Below are positions 29,921 to 43,314 of a stretch of 64,000 nt of DNA, one piece after another. The translations under genes were made by a program, and so were the position numbers. The stretch comes from Apus apus. Its lineage: Eukaryota; Chordata; Aves; Apodiformes; Apodidae. The stretch covers positions 80,077,184-80,141,183 of the forward strand of contig NC_067283.1 in assembly GCF_020740795.1 (NCBI RefSeq), written 5' to 3'. Every line of letters starts with the position of its first letter. The stretch's first letter is position 1. Under the pieces are notes generated by a model, which ran no database searches, was not told the DNA's origin, and was given only the letters and a program-made list of their open reading frames with translations.

Positions 29921-30461
29921 GTTCCTATGCCCTGGTGAGACCTCACCCAGAATACTGCATCCAGCTCAAGAAAGATGTGGACCTGTTGGGACATGTCCAG
30001 AGAAGGGCCACGAAAATGATCTAAGGGCTGGAGCACCTCTCTTATGAGGACAGGCTGGGGGAGTTGGGGTTGTCCAGTCTGAAGAAGAGAAGGCTCTGGA
30101 GGGACCTCACAGTGGCCTTCCAGTACCTGAAGGGGGCCTACAGGAAAGCTGGGGAGGGGCTTTGTACAGAGGCATGTAGTGAGAGGACAAGGGGTAATGG
30201 TTTTCAGCTGAAAGAAGGGAGATTTAGGTTAGAGATCAGGCATAAATTCTTCAGTGTAAGGCTGGTGAGACACTGGAACAGGCTGCCCAGAGATGTTGTG
30301 GGGGCTCCATCCCTGGAGGTGTTCAAGGGCAGGTTGGATGGGGCTCTGAGCAGCCTGTTCTAGTGGAGAGTGTCCCTGCCCATGCAAGGAAGTTGGAATC
30401 TGACGATCTTTAAGGTCCCTTCCAACTCAAAAAATTCTGCAATTCTGTGATTCTATGATAT
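29921..30461 (+). mobile_element. CR1 LINE 3' fragment
   Basis: About 540 bases of the CR1 pol C-terminus and 3' end in + orientation. The ORF at 30064-30363 (ending RLDGALSSLF) is the CR1 pol tail, with the typical RHWNRLP and SLEVFKGRLD segments. The copy ends in tandem octamers (aattctgc aattctgtg attctatg). An in-frame TAA in the ATGATCTAAGG segment near 30020 shows that it is inactive. It belongs to a different subfamily from the copy at 36461. Confidence 0.95.
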
Positions 30462-31096
30462 TCTTCCCCAAATCCCATGTCTTTTTGCTCTGGAAGCATG
30501 ACAGGCTTACCCTAAGAAACAGCAGATAACAGCTGACAGACTCTCTTTGTACAGTACAAAATGCTTACAGACCTCATTCAGACCAAGTTTAAGGGGCCAC
30601 TTTAGTGACTTTGAGGAAGGATTTCCATTCTCTGAAACTAGAGGGGACCCCACCTTGGAAGAGCACCTCTGTGTCCCATGCACTGGACTCCACTACCTTA
30701 AACAAAATGTATTGCCAGCTTTTCTGCAAAAGTGGCTGGAAAATGTGGTGCTGTCTGACACTTTGTCAGCAACAACTAAATGGAAGAAAAACTCTGAATT
30801 GCTTCAGCAAGTGAAGAACAACCCCAGGTCGAATGTTCTCATGGCAGTTTTAACAGCCCATGGTATTTTCCTGGTTGAATGAACAACTTCATGGACTAGA
30901 AGAACCACACCTCTTGTGTTCACCCGTATCCTGGAAATACTGCCATATTTGGTCCAGACAGCCACAAGAGATCTAGCCTCCAGTCACAGCCAGCATTGTA
31001 ACCAAAATTAGAAGATTACTACCAAGTGAAATGGGAGAACAGCTATCACACAAATTCCAATATGCTCCACTAGCAAACTGAATTATAAATGTATTT

Positions 31097-31215
31097 AGAA
31101 TCAGAATCATAGAACAGTTTAGGTTGGAAGGGACCTTAAAGATCATCTAGTTCCAACCCCCCTGCATGGGCAGGGACACCTCCCACTAGAGAAGATTGCT
31201 CAAAGGCCCACGCAA
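31097..31215 (-). mobile_element. CR1 LINE 3' fragment
   Basis: The antisense tip (agaatcagaatcatagaacag) is followed by ttaggttggaagggaccttaaagatcatctagttccaacccccctgcatgggcaggga. It lies about 640 bases from the opposite-orientation copy ending at 30461, and its 3' block resembles that copy. Confidence 0.92.
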
Positions 31216-32900
31216 CTTGTTATCCTTCAACAAAAGAAGTTTGACCTAGATGAGATACAAATTTAATAATTAAAAGAGTTCATTTTAAAATAATTTGTAC
31301 TTGGTTATGCTGTAAAAAACCTGACACAATCGAGGTAACTGCTGATCACAGCAGAATCAAACCTTAACATTAATAAAGCAGAAGTATCCCTCAGGGAAAA
31401 ACTTGTAAACACCTTCCTCCGTATTTTGCCTTTTAACAATTAAATAAAAACTGCAGCTTATCTCTGCTATTGCTTAAGTACCAGAAGCACCAGAAGGAAT
31501 TCCATTCACTAGATATGTAATAATAGAAAGCAATTATACTGGATTTTGTTTGTTTACTCCTGCATTCCAGAGATGTCTAGATGTGCATAAGGGATAATGA
31601 AATGTTAGGAAAAAATATCAAGGTTTATTCAATGAACTGTGATATGACTACAACTGTCAGACTTACTGAAAAATACACAAAGTTCAGTCAAGTTTCACAT
31701 GGAGCATTAATAAAGATTTCATGAAATCTGGTGTCCCTGAATGACACATTCTGCGTCCATAGCTGGAAGAAGTGGGCATCCTGTCAGATGGGATGGTTTG
31801 GTACTAGTTAGTAAACTGTGAGTACACTTCTCTACTCAACACAAATCAAAGAATTTACAGTCAGTTAATTGAGAATTCATTATTAGCTTCTATTTATTTG
31901 CTCTTGAAAAGCAAATCTTAAATCCATTAACTTTTTACTAATAAAGATCCACTTCTGCAGAGTGATTCAGTTAGCGTGGAAAGGTGCGTTGTAGGAATCA
32001 AAAACTCAGAAAACTTATCTTTAACTCTGTCTCCCCAGAGCACTTGTATGCCTATATCTCCAATGACCTCAGTGATAATATGATCTATACACAAACAGTT
32101 CAGGATCAATTAATTTTTAAAGTTTCATATCTGATTGGTCCTCAGAGGCACATGCTGCCATCAAGCAGCAATACAGACAAATACCGAAGCTTTACAGTTA
32201 TGGATTTTCCTCCCAACAGCTAAACTAGTCTGCACTTAACCATACAATCAGTCAGAATCTGAAAATAGGTTCTGGACATTTGACCATTATGACAAGTGAT
32301 CAGCCCCAAATTTGACATTGCACATAATTGCTTCTCAGCAACATAAAAACTCAGCACAAAGCCACCAGAGGGTTATTTTCTGTCATACTAGAGTTATCAA
32401 ACATGGCAAGGAACTGCTGCTTCATACTGCAGAACACTTCTTGCCCAGTTTAGTCCTTATTTTCATGCCTAGGAGAAGTGCTCAAAGCATGGAAAATCTA
32501 AGCAAATAGCACCAGAAGAAACACTGACTATGCGCAGCCTGCCACCCACTGATGCTACAGAACCCACCAGCAGCAGGATGTGAACACATGGTGATAAACA
32601 AATCCCACAGCCCTGCATTGCTTTCCTTCATGCCTGCTAATTCACACACAAACAAGTGACTGTAGCATGGTAACCATTAAATAAATAACATGCTGCATGC
32701 ATTATGAAAATGCATAGTAAGACAAAAAGAGTGATTTTTCTGTGCTAAAACTTTAAAAGTGGGTACAAAAACTAGGATACCCCTCCAGTGGAAGCAGGCA
32801 GCAATTACTGCCTTATTGGTGACAGGTCTTCATTTGTCACACGGACTTACTAGCAGTACAATGATGTCATCACTCTCATGCTACAAAAGCTATTTCGTTT

Positions 32901-32902
<2 letters not shown>

Positions 32903-32933
<31 letters not shown>
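32903..32933. repeat. poly-T run (31 bases)
   Basis: This uninterrupted T31 is the longest mononucleotide run in the window. It could be the poly-A tail of an antisense retrocopy, but the sequence after it shows no recognisable transcript end. The 71- and 94-residue open frames across it are artefacts (poly-Phe). Confidence 0.95.
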
Positions 32934-32935
<2 letters not shown>

Positions 32936-35900
32936 AAAAGGGAATCCCTTTATATTCTGAAGCTATACAAGTAATTAAGATTCAACTAAATTTGTCAAAA
33001 TATAAAAGCCCAGCACTCCCCAACATTAAAAACTGTTTTATTCACATAGTTTCAGTTCAGTGCACAGAATCTCACCACTTTGCCCAAAAGATATGTCAAG
33101 CCTCAGGAGCTTTACTCAGAGATGGAAAATCACATGGCAGAAACCTGGGGCTAGCAATTTAGCTCTTCATCAAAACTTACCCTGAAATTTCCAATGGTTT
33201 TTGCGTAAGATAATAGGTATAAAATATCTGATAAAAATAAAATAAATAGACATGTTAGCTTTTTAATTTTTAGCTTTTTTTTTCATTTTATGTGCCAATA
33301 AAACTTTCAGGCTCAAGGCAAAGTTGTTACAGGTCATACTTAGCATGAACAAGTGTTTCCTAAGCACATGAGGCAGTCAGCCACTTTGTTGTTTGCTAGT
33401 ACCTCCATTTGTCCTTGTCTGACACTCTTCAAGTCATCTGACCACCTTCAGCTAATTTTTGCCAAAGGAGAAAAAGCCTCAGAAAACCTTCTAACTCCTC
33501 CAAGGATCAGCAGCTAGGCATCTGGGGACTGTAAGAGCATCTAATAACCCAAATTTTAATGTCTGAGCATTCAAGAATGACAAACAGCTTCCTGCTTGCA
33601 AGAAAACTATATTTTGTTGTGAAAACACAAACTTGGAAAAACCTGAAAAAATAACAGCAGATGAGACTGCCATCCTTCAGAGTACACTGGGAAAAATCTT
33701 GACCTAGTCTGCTTCTGTCCACAGTGAGTAGCTAGAAAGTTATTCCCCTTTCTGGCAAGACCATACTGATCGAGGTCGTACTCAGTGAATCTCAGGAGAA
33801 AAGGGGGCAAATCTGCTGCCTTTGTTGCATTTTTGGGTTTCAAGATTCCACCATCTACTGTATATGAAGCCTCCATATGATTCAGGCACTGAACAGCAGT
33901 GCCTGGGATATCTGCTGCCTGTACTGATCAACTCCTTACAGCAATCACTGCAGTTTCATGCAGCTCTCATCAAGAGATTGATGGCAGATATCATCCTCAC
34001 ACAATCTGTATTTCAAAACAGGTAACCTTTTGTGTGGAGTATTTTTCTGTCCTTTAACAAAGGTAAAAAAACTTCCCAAGATGAACAAAACTACCATTTT
34101 AAAGTGCAGACTACAGCAGGCACCACACCTTCCTTCAGCAAGCAAGCTTGACCTACTGCAGATGTTTTCATGTGCTCTTGGACAGGTGCCCATAGACTAC
34201 TGTCTTCCCCTGCATGCCTGTGAAGTGCTGCTGCTGTCCTGCCCTGCCAGTTTTCAGGACTTAAGCCTCATCACCTACTTAGGTTCAGCTCCCAGACCCT
34301 TGAGAGGCAACTCCATTACATTCAGTGGAGGACAGAGCCTTTGGGGAAAATCATTTACTCTGGTATCATGCCATAAATTCACAGCCCCTTAGACCAATAC
34401 CTCCTAAAGCAGAAATAAAGGAGCATAGCATGGGCTGCTTTCACCACTGAGGCCCACCTGCACAAGCAGAAGATTATGTTAGCCCACTGATGTCACTGGC
34501 TATGACCCAACAAGTCCTGCTCCAACATGTGTACATTTCAACACATATGGTTTCTCTATTACCTCTTTTTGGCTGCATTTCCACCAATGGCTGCTACATG
34601 GAGGCTGGAAAAAAAAATCTGTGCTTCCCCATCACAGGTGACAGCCCTGTATGGTCTGCTAAAAGATGCTGAGGTGCCAGAAAGGGTGGTGGCATGAACA
34701 GGACACAACCTGTTCTTCCTCCCTCATACGTGCAGGACCAGGGCAACTTGAGCCACCCTCTTCTAAACTAGATGTTGGCAATTCAAACGTGTTCATTCTG
34801 GTTGGATGACCTCTGATTCACAGAGTTTATGTCGTATTGTGGTACTTTAAACAGCGACTGTGGGGTGTTTTGGATTCAAGGGAGATTGATTATCACCACG
34901 ACATTTTATACATCAAATCAGTCTTTGTTCAAGACTGCCCCAGGTCTAACGCAGTTCTTCTCAAAGCATTTACTTATTGTTGGAAGGCTCTTTTCCAGAA
35001 AGAAGAGGAAAAATCAGTGTATCTGAATGTATTGGTGTATCTGGAGCTTGTCTACACCAAATTGCTTGTGGTTCATCGCTGACTGAGACAATATACTTGT
35101 TAGACAGTTTTAGTAAAGAATCCATTCAGCACACCATTTTTACTTTCAATGGTAACTGAAGAGATTAATTCTGTTTTATTACATTGAATATGACAAATCT
35201 TTCTTGCAATTTAAGATAATAACATGTTAATCTGAGTTCCTGTAGGCAGAAAAGGCTGCCAAGCATTCTTTTTTAGGCTTATCTTAGCACAGTGTGGTTC
35301 AGCTTAGAGTCTCATTCCACCTGCATGCAAGAAACAATTCTTTTATTATATATCCAGATACAACATACTTGGTTTAGACAATAAGTATAAATCTGCAGTC
35401 TGAGGGGATTAGCAAACTGATAGGACTGCATCAGAAAAAAAGCAAGCAGTTGAAAAATTTTATAACATTTTGTTTGCCATGTCCTAGAAAACATGTAAAT
35501 ACTGCTAATGAAATTTCCAGAAGGAAAAGCAGGGAGATTTTGAGAAAATCCCACTCAAGATATTTCATGTCCACATGCAGATGACAGCCAATATTTCTCC
35601 TAGTCTCATCTGTCCCTTCATAATACTGGTTTAAAACCAGAGAAAAAAAGTACAGCAAAAATTTGGGAGACAAAAAAATGCCAATAGTTAAGTTTATTCA
35701 GCATCCCTTGTGAAATAAAAGACTTCTACACTCCTTTAACAAGCTCATATGGGATTTGAATGTAAATGCAAGAAAGAACTTGAGATTTTTTAAATCTCAA
35801 ACTCATCTTTATATGTGAAAAGGCAGTTGATCAAAATAACAAAATTTATCACTGAAAGATCTGCTGAAATGTATTGGCTACTAAGCAATTACAATATTGA

Positions 35901-36460
35901 AGGGCCATACAAATGGTATTCTTTCATCTTTCCATCACTGCTTCTTTTTTCAGAGGACCTGACCATCCTGCCTCTTTGGGTAGTTATAAATACGATAAAA
36001 AGAGGAGGTTTTGTATTGATGGAATTGAACTGCTTTTAGATTTTTACCATTTAGTTTTCATCAGTCCACCAACTGCCTTCACTTGGATAGGCCAGTATTG
36101 ACTTTGTCTCTCTAACCAGGGAATTAAAATTGAACAGACTTCCTTCAATTATCCAGTATCCAGCCTTCCCTTATTAGAGAAGATTCACATCTTGCAGGGA
36201 CAGAGAGATGTGGCCAAGGGTCAATGCTTTCAGGTGTAAGCATTTTCAAAAGTCGTGTAAGATACTAATTAGGTTGCGAGAGCAGCTGACATTCTTCTAT
36301 CAGTTACACAGGCTGCATTTTTTTAAGAATCAAAAATATCCAGGCCTTGGAGGAAATATTTTCAACTTTTGGATAATGTTGGTTCTTTTTTTCTTCTTTT
36401 AGTTTGTTGTATGAGAATACAATGATACAACTTTATCTATAAAAGAACAATACATATTTG

Positions 36461-37136
36461 AGACCTTGGGGAGCTACAGGCCTGTCAGCCTGACCTTGGT
36501 GCTGGGGTAGGTTACAGAGCAGACCATCCTGAGTACCATCACGTGGCACATGCAGGACAACCAGGCAATCAAGTCTAGTCAGCATGGGTTTATGAAAGGC
36601 AGATCCTTCCTGACTAACCTGCTCTCCTTCTATGACAAGGTGACCTGCTTAGTGGATGAGGGAAAGGCTGTGGATGTTGTCTACCTGGATTTTAGAACAG
36701 CCTTTGACACAGTTTCCCCACAGCACTCTCCTGAAGAAAGTGGCTGCTCATGGCTTGGAGAGGTATACACTTTGCTGGTAAAAAACTGGCTGGCTGGCTG
36801 GGCCCAAAGAGTTGTGGTGGATGGAGTTAAATCCAGCTGGTGCCAGTCACAAGGAGTGTTCCTCAGGGCTCAGGGTCAGGACGAGTTCTCTTTAATATCT
36901 TTACCAGCAATCTGGGTGGGGGGACAGAGTGCACCCTCAATAATTTTGCAGATGACACTCAGTTGTGTGGGAGTGTTGATCTGTCTGAGGGTAGGAAGGC
37001 CCTACAGCAGGACCTGGACAGGCTGGATCGATGGGCTGAGGCCAATTGTGTGAGGTTTAACGAGGCCCAGTGTCGAGTCCTGCACTTGGGCCACAACCCC
37101 AAGCAACACTACCGGGCTTGGTAAGAGCGGCTGGAA
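36461..37136 (+). mobile_element. CR1 LINE, 5'-truncated, left part (degenerate reverse transcriptase)
   Basis: This is the 3' half of a CR1 pol gene in + orientation, interrupted by another CR1. Reverse-transcriptase landmarks are readable in pieces: a QHGF motif, a YLDF...AFD segment (palm motif A) and FADDTQL (motif C). The copy is dead: there is an in-frame TAG at 36508-36510, and the frame changes between the AFD part and the FADD part (open frames 36550-37053 and 36840-37124 are out of phase). The 5' end is truncated, as usual for CR1. The element continues at 37775 after the nested insertion. Confidence 0.95.
37132..37136 (+). repeat. target-site duplication of nested CR1 (left copy; right copy 37770-37774)
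   Basis: TGGAA flanks the antisense CR1 on both sides. CR1 elements usually lack clear duplications, and a 5-base match can arise by chance, so this is moderate evidence. It is strengthened because the host CR1 sequence is continuous across the pair. Confidence 0.65.
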
Positions 37137-37769
37137 TTACAGAATCACAGAACGTTTGGGGTCGGAAGGGACCTTTAAAGATCATCTAGTCCAGCCCCCC
37201 CTGCAGTGCACAGGGACCTTTTTAACTAGAGCAGGTTGCTCACAGCCTGGTCCAGCCTGACCTTGAGTATTTCTAGGGATGAGGCCTCCACCAACTCTGT
37301 GGGCAACCTGTTGCCGTGCTTCATTGTAAAGAACTTCTTACTAGTATCTAATCTAGATCTACTCTGCTCTAGTTTAAGACCATTGCCCCTCATCCTATCT
37401 CTACAAACCCTGGTAAAAAGTCCCTCCCCAGCTTTCCTGTAGGCCCCTTCAGGTACTGGAAGGCTGCTACAAGGTCTCTGCGGAGCCTTCTCCTCTCAAG
37501 GCTGAACAGCCCCAGCTCTCTCAGCCTGTCTTAGGTGAGGTGTTCCAGCCCGCTGCTCATTTTTGTGGCCCTTCTCTGGACTCGTTCCAGCAGGTTCATG
37601 GCCCTCTTGTATTGAGGGCTTCAGAGCTGGACACAGTAACCCAGGTGGAGTCTTACAAGAGCAGAGTAGAGGGGCAGAATCACCTCCCTTGACCTGGTGG
37701 CCACACTTCTTTTGATGCAGCCCAGGACATGATTGACCTTCTGGGGTGCAAATGCACACTGTTTGCTCA
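37137..37769 (-). mobile_element. CR1 LINE nested in antisense inside another CR1
   Basis: A 633-base CR1 3' fragment lies on the - strand. Its 3' tip (reverse complement of the attctgtgattctgt type) is at 37137-37155 and its truncated 5' end is at 37769. TGGAA occurs on both sides (37132-37136 and 37770-37774), and removing one copy plus the insert restores a normal CR1 sequence, so this looks like a true insertion with a 5-bp target duplication. The fragment seems to be of a different CR1 subfamily from its host and must be younger than it. Confidence 0.93.
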
Positions 37770-37774
37770 TGGAA

Positions 37775-38450
37775 AGCTGCCCAGAGGAAAAGGACCTGGG
37801 GATATTGGTCAACTGACGGCTGAATATTAGCCAGTAGTGTGCCCAGGCGGCCAAGAAGGCCAACAGCATCCTGGCTTGTATCAGGAATAATGGGACATGA
37901 TTGTGCCACTGTACTCAGCACTGGTGAGGCTGCATCTCAAGTACTGTGTTCAGTTTTGGGGCCCTCACTTCAAGAAGGACATTGAGGTGCTGGAGCATGT
38001 CCAGAGAAGGGCAGCAAAGCTGGTAAAAGGTCTGGACAGCAAGTCTTATGAGGGGTAACTGGGGATGTTTAGTCTGGAGAAAAGAAGGCTGAGGGGAGCT
38101 CTAATCCCACTCTACAACTACTTGAAAGGAAGCTGAAGAGAGGTTTGATTTGACCTTTTCTCCAAAGTAATAAGTGACAGAAAAAGAGGAAATAGCCTCC
38201 AGTTGTTCTCCAGGGGAGATTTAGATTAGGTAACAGGGGAAATGTATTCACTGGAAGCTTGTCAAACACTGGAACAGGCTGCCCAAGGAAATGGCTGAGT
38301 CACCATCCCTGGAGGTATTTAAAAGGCACATAGATGTGATGCTCAGGGGCATCACATCAGGGTTTAGTGGTGGATTGGCAGTCTGCTAGGTTAATGGTTG
38401 GACTTGATGATCTTAAAGGTCTTTTCCAACCAAAAGGATTCTATGGTTAT
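37775..38450 (+). mobile_element. CR1 LINE, right part of the interrupted copy (pol C-terminus and 3' end)
   Basis: This segment resumes the CR1 interrupted at 37136, with the GCTGCCC...AAGGACCTGGGG segment following the split in the expected order. It runs through the pol C-terminal region (SLEVFK-type sequence) to the short 3' untranslated region, ending in the CR1 signature (tcttttccaacc then gattctatgg). It has many substitutions and no intact reading frame. Confidence 0.93.
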
Positions 38451-41400
38451 CCACACACAAACAGCAGACTATAGTTGCCTCTAAAGTTCTGCTTGTTATC
38501 TAAATGCTTATAAACTAAGTAGGCAGATGAGACTCCCTGTCTGTGAACCAATTATTTTTCTTTTTTTCTTCATTTAGGTTGGACAGAAAAATTTGAACAA
38601 ATCAGAAGATGCAAAAGGGTTAGTTACACTTCTAGGATACATGTCCTCCCACTAACCTGCACAAGCCATTAATTTCCCTCTGTTTTGCCCATCTGCAAAA
38701 AAGTGGCATTTCTTGCCCTGGTACTTCTGGTATTGCAGCATATGCCACGAGGACAACCTGGACTTGCAAAGCACTTTGGGTCTGGCAGGCAGCAAGGGCA
38801 ATTAAAGTGTCAAAACATGGTTTTGTAGAGTTTCATAAATTGGCTTAACACTTTCTTGTATCCTCTTGTATAACATCCTTATCAGAAAAGCTCGGAATGC
38901 TCATTCCAAAAAGGGAATACTACTTACAAGTTCTCAGTGGGTAAGAAGAAGTTAGCAACAAAATCTCATTTCTCTATATCAAGTAAATTGTATCAAATAT
39001 TGTAGCTAGATAGTAGCACTGTCTTAAAACATCAGTGAGCAGTACCATACACTTTAAACATAAAACTTACTGCTGCTTTGACGTTCTAGAGTACTCTGGG
39101 AATACTGGCTTTAGGCATGCATCTACTATAGCATTTCAGCACTAATAAACAGTTCTTATGCATTTGCATATTACTATTTAAAAAAAAAAATAAGTTACTC
39201 ATTACTACAGGTGCTGTACAGAGCTTATTTTTATGATAGGCGCAATAACACAGAAGCCATATTTGCCAAGACACATATTTAGGTCACAGCGACCTCCTTC
39301 TGAAGAAAATATGGAGAACATGAAGTATCACAAGCTCATACATGCATATTTCTGAAACATTTAAACATTCTCAACAACTATGCTAATTACTGAGCTCAAC
39401 ATCATGAAAGGACATAGAATATGGGAGCCTGGAACACGGATCCACTGCCACCTCCTACAAGTTTTAGTTAAATGGTGTTCAACTTCACCATTAATCTCCA
39501 CTAACAGCTGAGGTCTAATGCTGATTACTGTTAAATGATGCACAAAGCCATAAAGATTGACCTTTGCAACTTCACTTTATTTGTAATGTTGTGTCCTTGT
39601 TACATTTAATGTACAGCACAGCAAGTGATAAAACATGTAGATGTTTTAGTGAGAAGCAAACAGGCTGCAGAAAGTTCTAGTACATCCTAACACCTGGAGC
39701 AAAGTTGCCAAATGTACATAAAAAAATGGATTTTGAATTCCAGGCAATTCAAAGTGTATTATGCATATAAATACATTCAAATTTATTACCTAGAAATAAA
39801 ATCTGGAAAATATTTTTAACTGTTACTTGCATTTCTTTCATGATATTTGAATGTGTATAATAATTAAATAAATTGCAATTTAGAAATTAGGGGGTGTAAA
39901 ACCCTACACACAACACAAAAACTCCATATGTTTAAACACTCAATTTCTCCCATGCTGAGGAAAATAAACTTTTGTTTATGTTTGCTTTGATGATGAGAAA
40001 GCTACTCTCTCTAATCATGAAACAATATCAGAGTGTAAGGACAATGCAACCTCCTCCATGGCATGCAAGGTTCATAAGCACCAAAGTCCCTCAGGATCAA
40101 AGATGCCACACTATAAGCACTTGGAAGAGAGAAATGTTTAATTCAGGCAGAGCCTGGTCCAGTTAGCCTCCTGCAATGCAGTGTTCAAATTATGCAACTC
40201 CAACACTGAAAATGAAGCCGCTGGAATTAATCTGCCAAGAAATGGCACAGCCTTGCCTCAGTGAGTGGAGCTGCAGTCGGCCATCAATCCTTATCCCTGC
40301 CAGCAGCTTGCAGCTTGAGAACAGCTGCTCCCACCAGCATCCTCATTTTGGAGCTGCTGCAGATTTTCATGCCTCATGCCATCTCAGAAGAAGATACAGT
40401 TTTGGGCTCAGAACACAAGCCCAAAAGACCAATCAGGCTATTTATTCCAGAACCACGAATCACACATAAAGCTGGGATTACCCCGGGCAGTGAGCTTGAG
40501 TGAGCAGGGGAGCAGTTGCTGCTGTGAGAGCCAAAACTGCCAGATGCCCAGTGGCAGAAGGCACGCTCTGGACTGGTCCCTTGCTGAACGTGCCCAGTGA
40601 CAGCACTTTGATTCTCACCTGAAAAATGAATCAAGCATTTCTGAGTGACCTGAGTCTCCTTGTGCCACTGAAAATAGACATTCTTTTTATCTTGGCCTAT
40701 TAAGCATTAAGAAGCAGCTTCTCCTGCTTCATCAGCTGGGAAACAGTTTTGCCATAAGCTGTCAGTGCACATGTGGGCTTCCCACAGGGGCTCTGTCCTC
40801 ATCATCTAACTTGACAAGCCAGCTGCAACTGGAGCAGACTGGCCTTAGGGAGAGGACATAGGCTGACTGTAAAGACCATTCTTATACTTAATACAGAGCT
40901 GTAGCTGTATTGGAATTGGATTCATCGGACACTGGCCTGACAACCCCAATTCCTTTGGCTATTTTTGCATCTTACAATTCAGCTCTACCCATTCACAGAA
41001 TAAAACATTATATAAACATACAGACTTTTTCCTGCAGCGCTCCTGTAGTCTATTAATGGTTTGTAATAGCCTAGAAGTCACAGCCAGGCACACAGCCCAA
41101 GAACACAGTGCCCCTGGATCTTAAGGCTCATGCATAAGGAGTAAGACAAAGAGAGTTCCACCAGCTCTTTGAGTTGAAAGCTTTCTGCATAACTCACAGT
41201 AATTGCAGTGACATAGGTTTAGTTTACACTTTAGAAGAGAAAATGTATAAATAGCTCTCCTTAAGAAGACGCTAAGTATACACTTTTCCTAGGAACAGGC
41301 TTTCTACCGGGGTCCCAGTGGAAGAAGGGGATAGGTCATGAAGATTCCTTAAAACTAAGCTTTGTGTCTGGCCAGTTCCCTAAAAAAAAAACCCCAAAAA

Positions 41401-43278
41401 ACAGAGGATAGATGATTTCAGCTTTTTATTCCTCAATACTAAACAGGAATGAGTATTTTCCACTAAGTGCACAAGACCTACATTCTGAGCATTCCTGCAG
41501 TAACATTCAGTCATGGTTTGACAACATTTTCAAGTTACAATCTTATTGTTTCAATTACTGTACAAAGAGCTGAAAATATGCATCAGACTTAGTTTCAACT
41601 TAAAAGTTGTGTCTGCAAGAGACAGCTGTTGCATGGGGAGGAATAACTCAAAATAGAAGCAGAATATGACTGTGGAGATGTCCTTCCACTTTCTCAGATA
41701 ACAGGCAGGACAAGGCAGTCATCATTTGCCCAAGGCCATTCAGCTACCAGAATCATTGGTCGCCCTGTAGGCTGGGAAACCTAGTTCACCTGTCCTCTTA
41801 TGGAATGACTGGCTTACAAATTTTGTTATCCACTAGTTTGAATTCCTTACACAATGAGTGCTTCATTATTGCTACACTATAAGAAAAAAAAAAAAAAATC
41901 CTAGGCAGAAGGTAAGGTTTGGAAGACAGCCAGTAGCTCAAAAAAAGCAGGGGTGACAGCTAAAAAGCCAACTGGGGATGGACAGACCAAGCACAGTGAT
42001 TAAAAAAAAAAAAAAAACACACCACAACAACAAACGGGCAACACAAGACCAGTTTTCTTTAGTAGGCAATTAGCAGTAGCCTCAACAAGGAAACAGAGGC
42101 ATCTTTTTGAGCAAGTCAATACCACAGCAGGGTCCTCTTTACATTCCCATCACACAGTTGTGGTGAGGAACCTGCTTTAAGTTCTGGAAAGGACTGGAAG
42201 TCTAATACGTGTTAAAGCTCACGTGCTGATCAGCATGTTGAATTTATGACTTCATGGGTAGTAAAGCTAATGTGCATTGCCCTGATACAATTTGCTACTG
42301 GGGACACCTTCAGACTTTGACCCTGTTGCATCAGCAGCAATCACAGACACATTTTGCTGCCAGTCACAAGGGAGTGTTCTGATACATTCCATCCTAGGTA
42401 CTGTAACACACTACAGCACTCCACTCGATTCATATGGGCTTCTCCAGTGAGATGCCTCCATTCAAGATACTTCTGGACCAGATAATTTTTCTATCAAAAG
42501 CAGAGAGATTATGTCTAATTATCTCCTGCAGTCCTCTCTGTGTCTTTTTTGTTCTATTAAACAAACAGACAGTGTTTGGTATATGATTAAGAAATGTAGT
42601 GTAACAGAAAATATGCTAGAAAGGAAATTATTACTAATCACTGCTTTTTGTCCAAGACAGCTAAAATGACCTATTTCCTCAGCTCATCAGCTGAGCAAGC
42701 TACTGACTTCATGACATGAGAAACCATCCTTGCTCCTTGGTTCTAAACACAATTTGGTTTCTGTAACGCATTTGAGAAGCAAATATGAGCTGGGCTGGAA
42801 GAGACGCACACAAGAACTACATCCATCCCATAAACAGAAGACACGAATGAGAAGCAGACAGAAAAACCTAAAACATAGTCTAACAGTTTATTTTAAAAGT
42901 TTAATGATTTTTATATATGGGATTCAAGAGAGCATCAGTTAGGTTAACGGTTTCTCAGGACATTCCAGGACATGTTAGGAAGTAAAATGTAAACTACTCT
43001 AAAAATAAAACTGTCCTATTGCTTTGAGCAGCAGGAAGATAAAGAGTTGATCAGAGATCCCCAGCGACCAATCAGATGGAAATTAATTACAGTTGTTAGG
43101 GGCCTGGTTCATTATCTACTGGGATTAAAAAGTTTCAACCACGTTGTGAACACATCAAAAACCCCCACAAGGATATGCTTCTCTTGTACTCCATTAAACT
43201 ACTCAGGTGTCTCAGTATTTCCAGGGCTGAACATAATTTTGTGACAAAGCAATTAATCACCTCGTATGCACTGTGCAC

Positions 43279-43314
43279 ATCACCACAGTATGCACTATCA
43301 CCACAGTTAGCACT
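43279..43314 (+). repeat. 18-bp tandem duplication
   Basis: Two adjacent 18-base units (ATCACCACAGTATGCACT and ATCACCACAGTTAGCACT) differ at two positions. This is a short local duplication with no known function. Confidence 0.85.

Larger units (their letters stand above)
30462..36460. other. intergenic 5' flank
   Basis: It holds one CR1 fragment (31097-31215) and the T31 run (32903-32933). The remaining sequence has no recognisable gene. The open frame at 34030-34392 (120 codons) has no features I can place. Confidence 0.75.

Noticed and set aside
36550..37124. Reverse transcriptase gene that might be domesticated
   Set aside because: Frame break, in-frame stop and nested insertion show a dead CR1 fragment.
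37496..37921. 141-codon - strand frame
   Set aside because: It crosses the nested CR1 and its host, so it is chimeric repeat sequence, not a gene.
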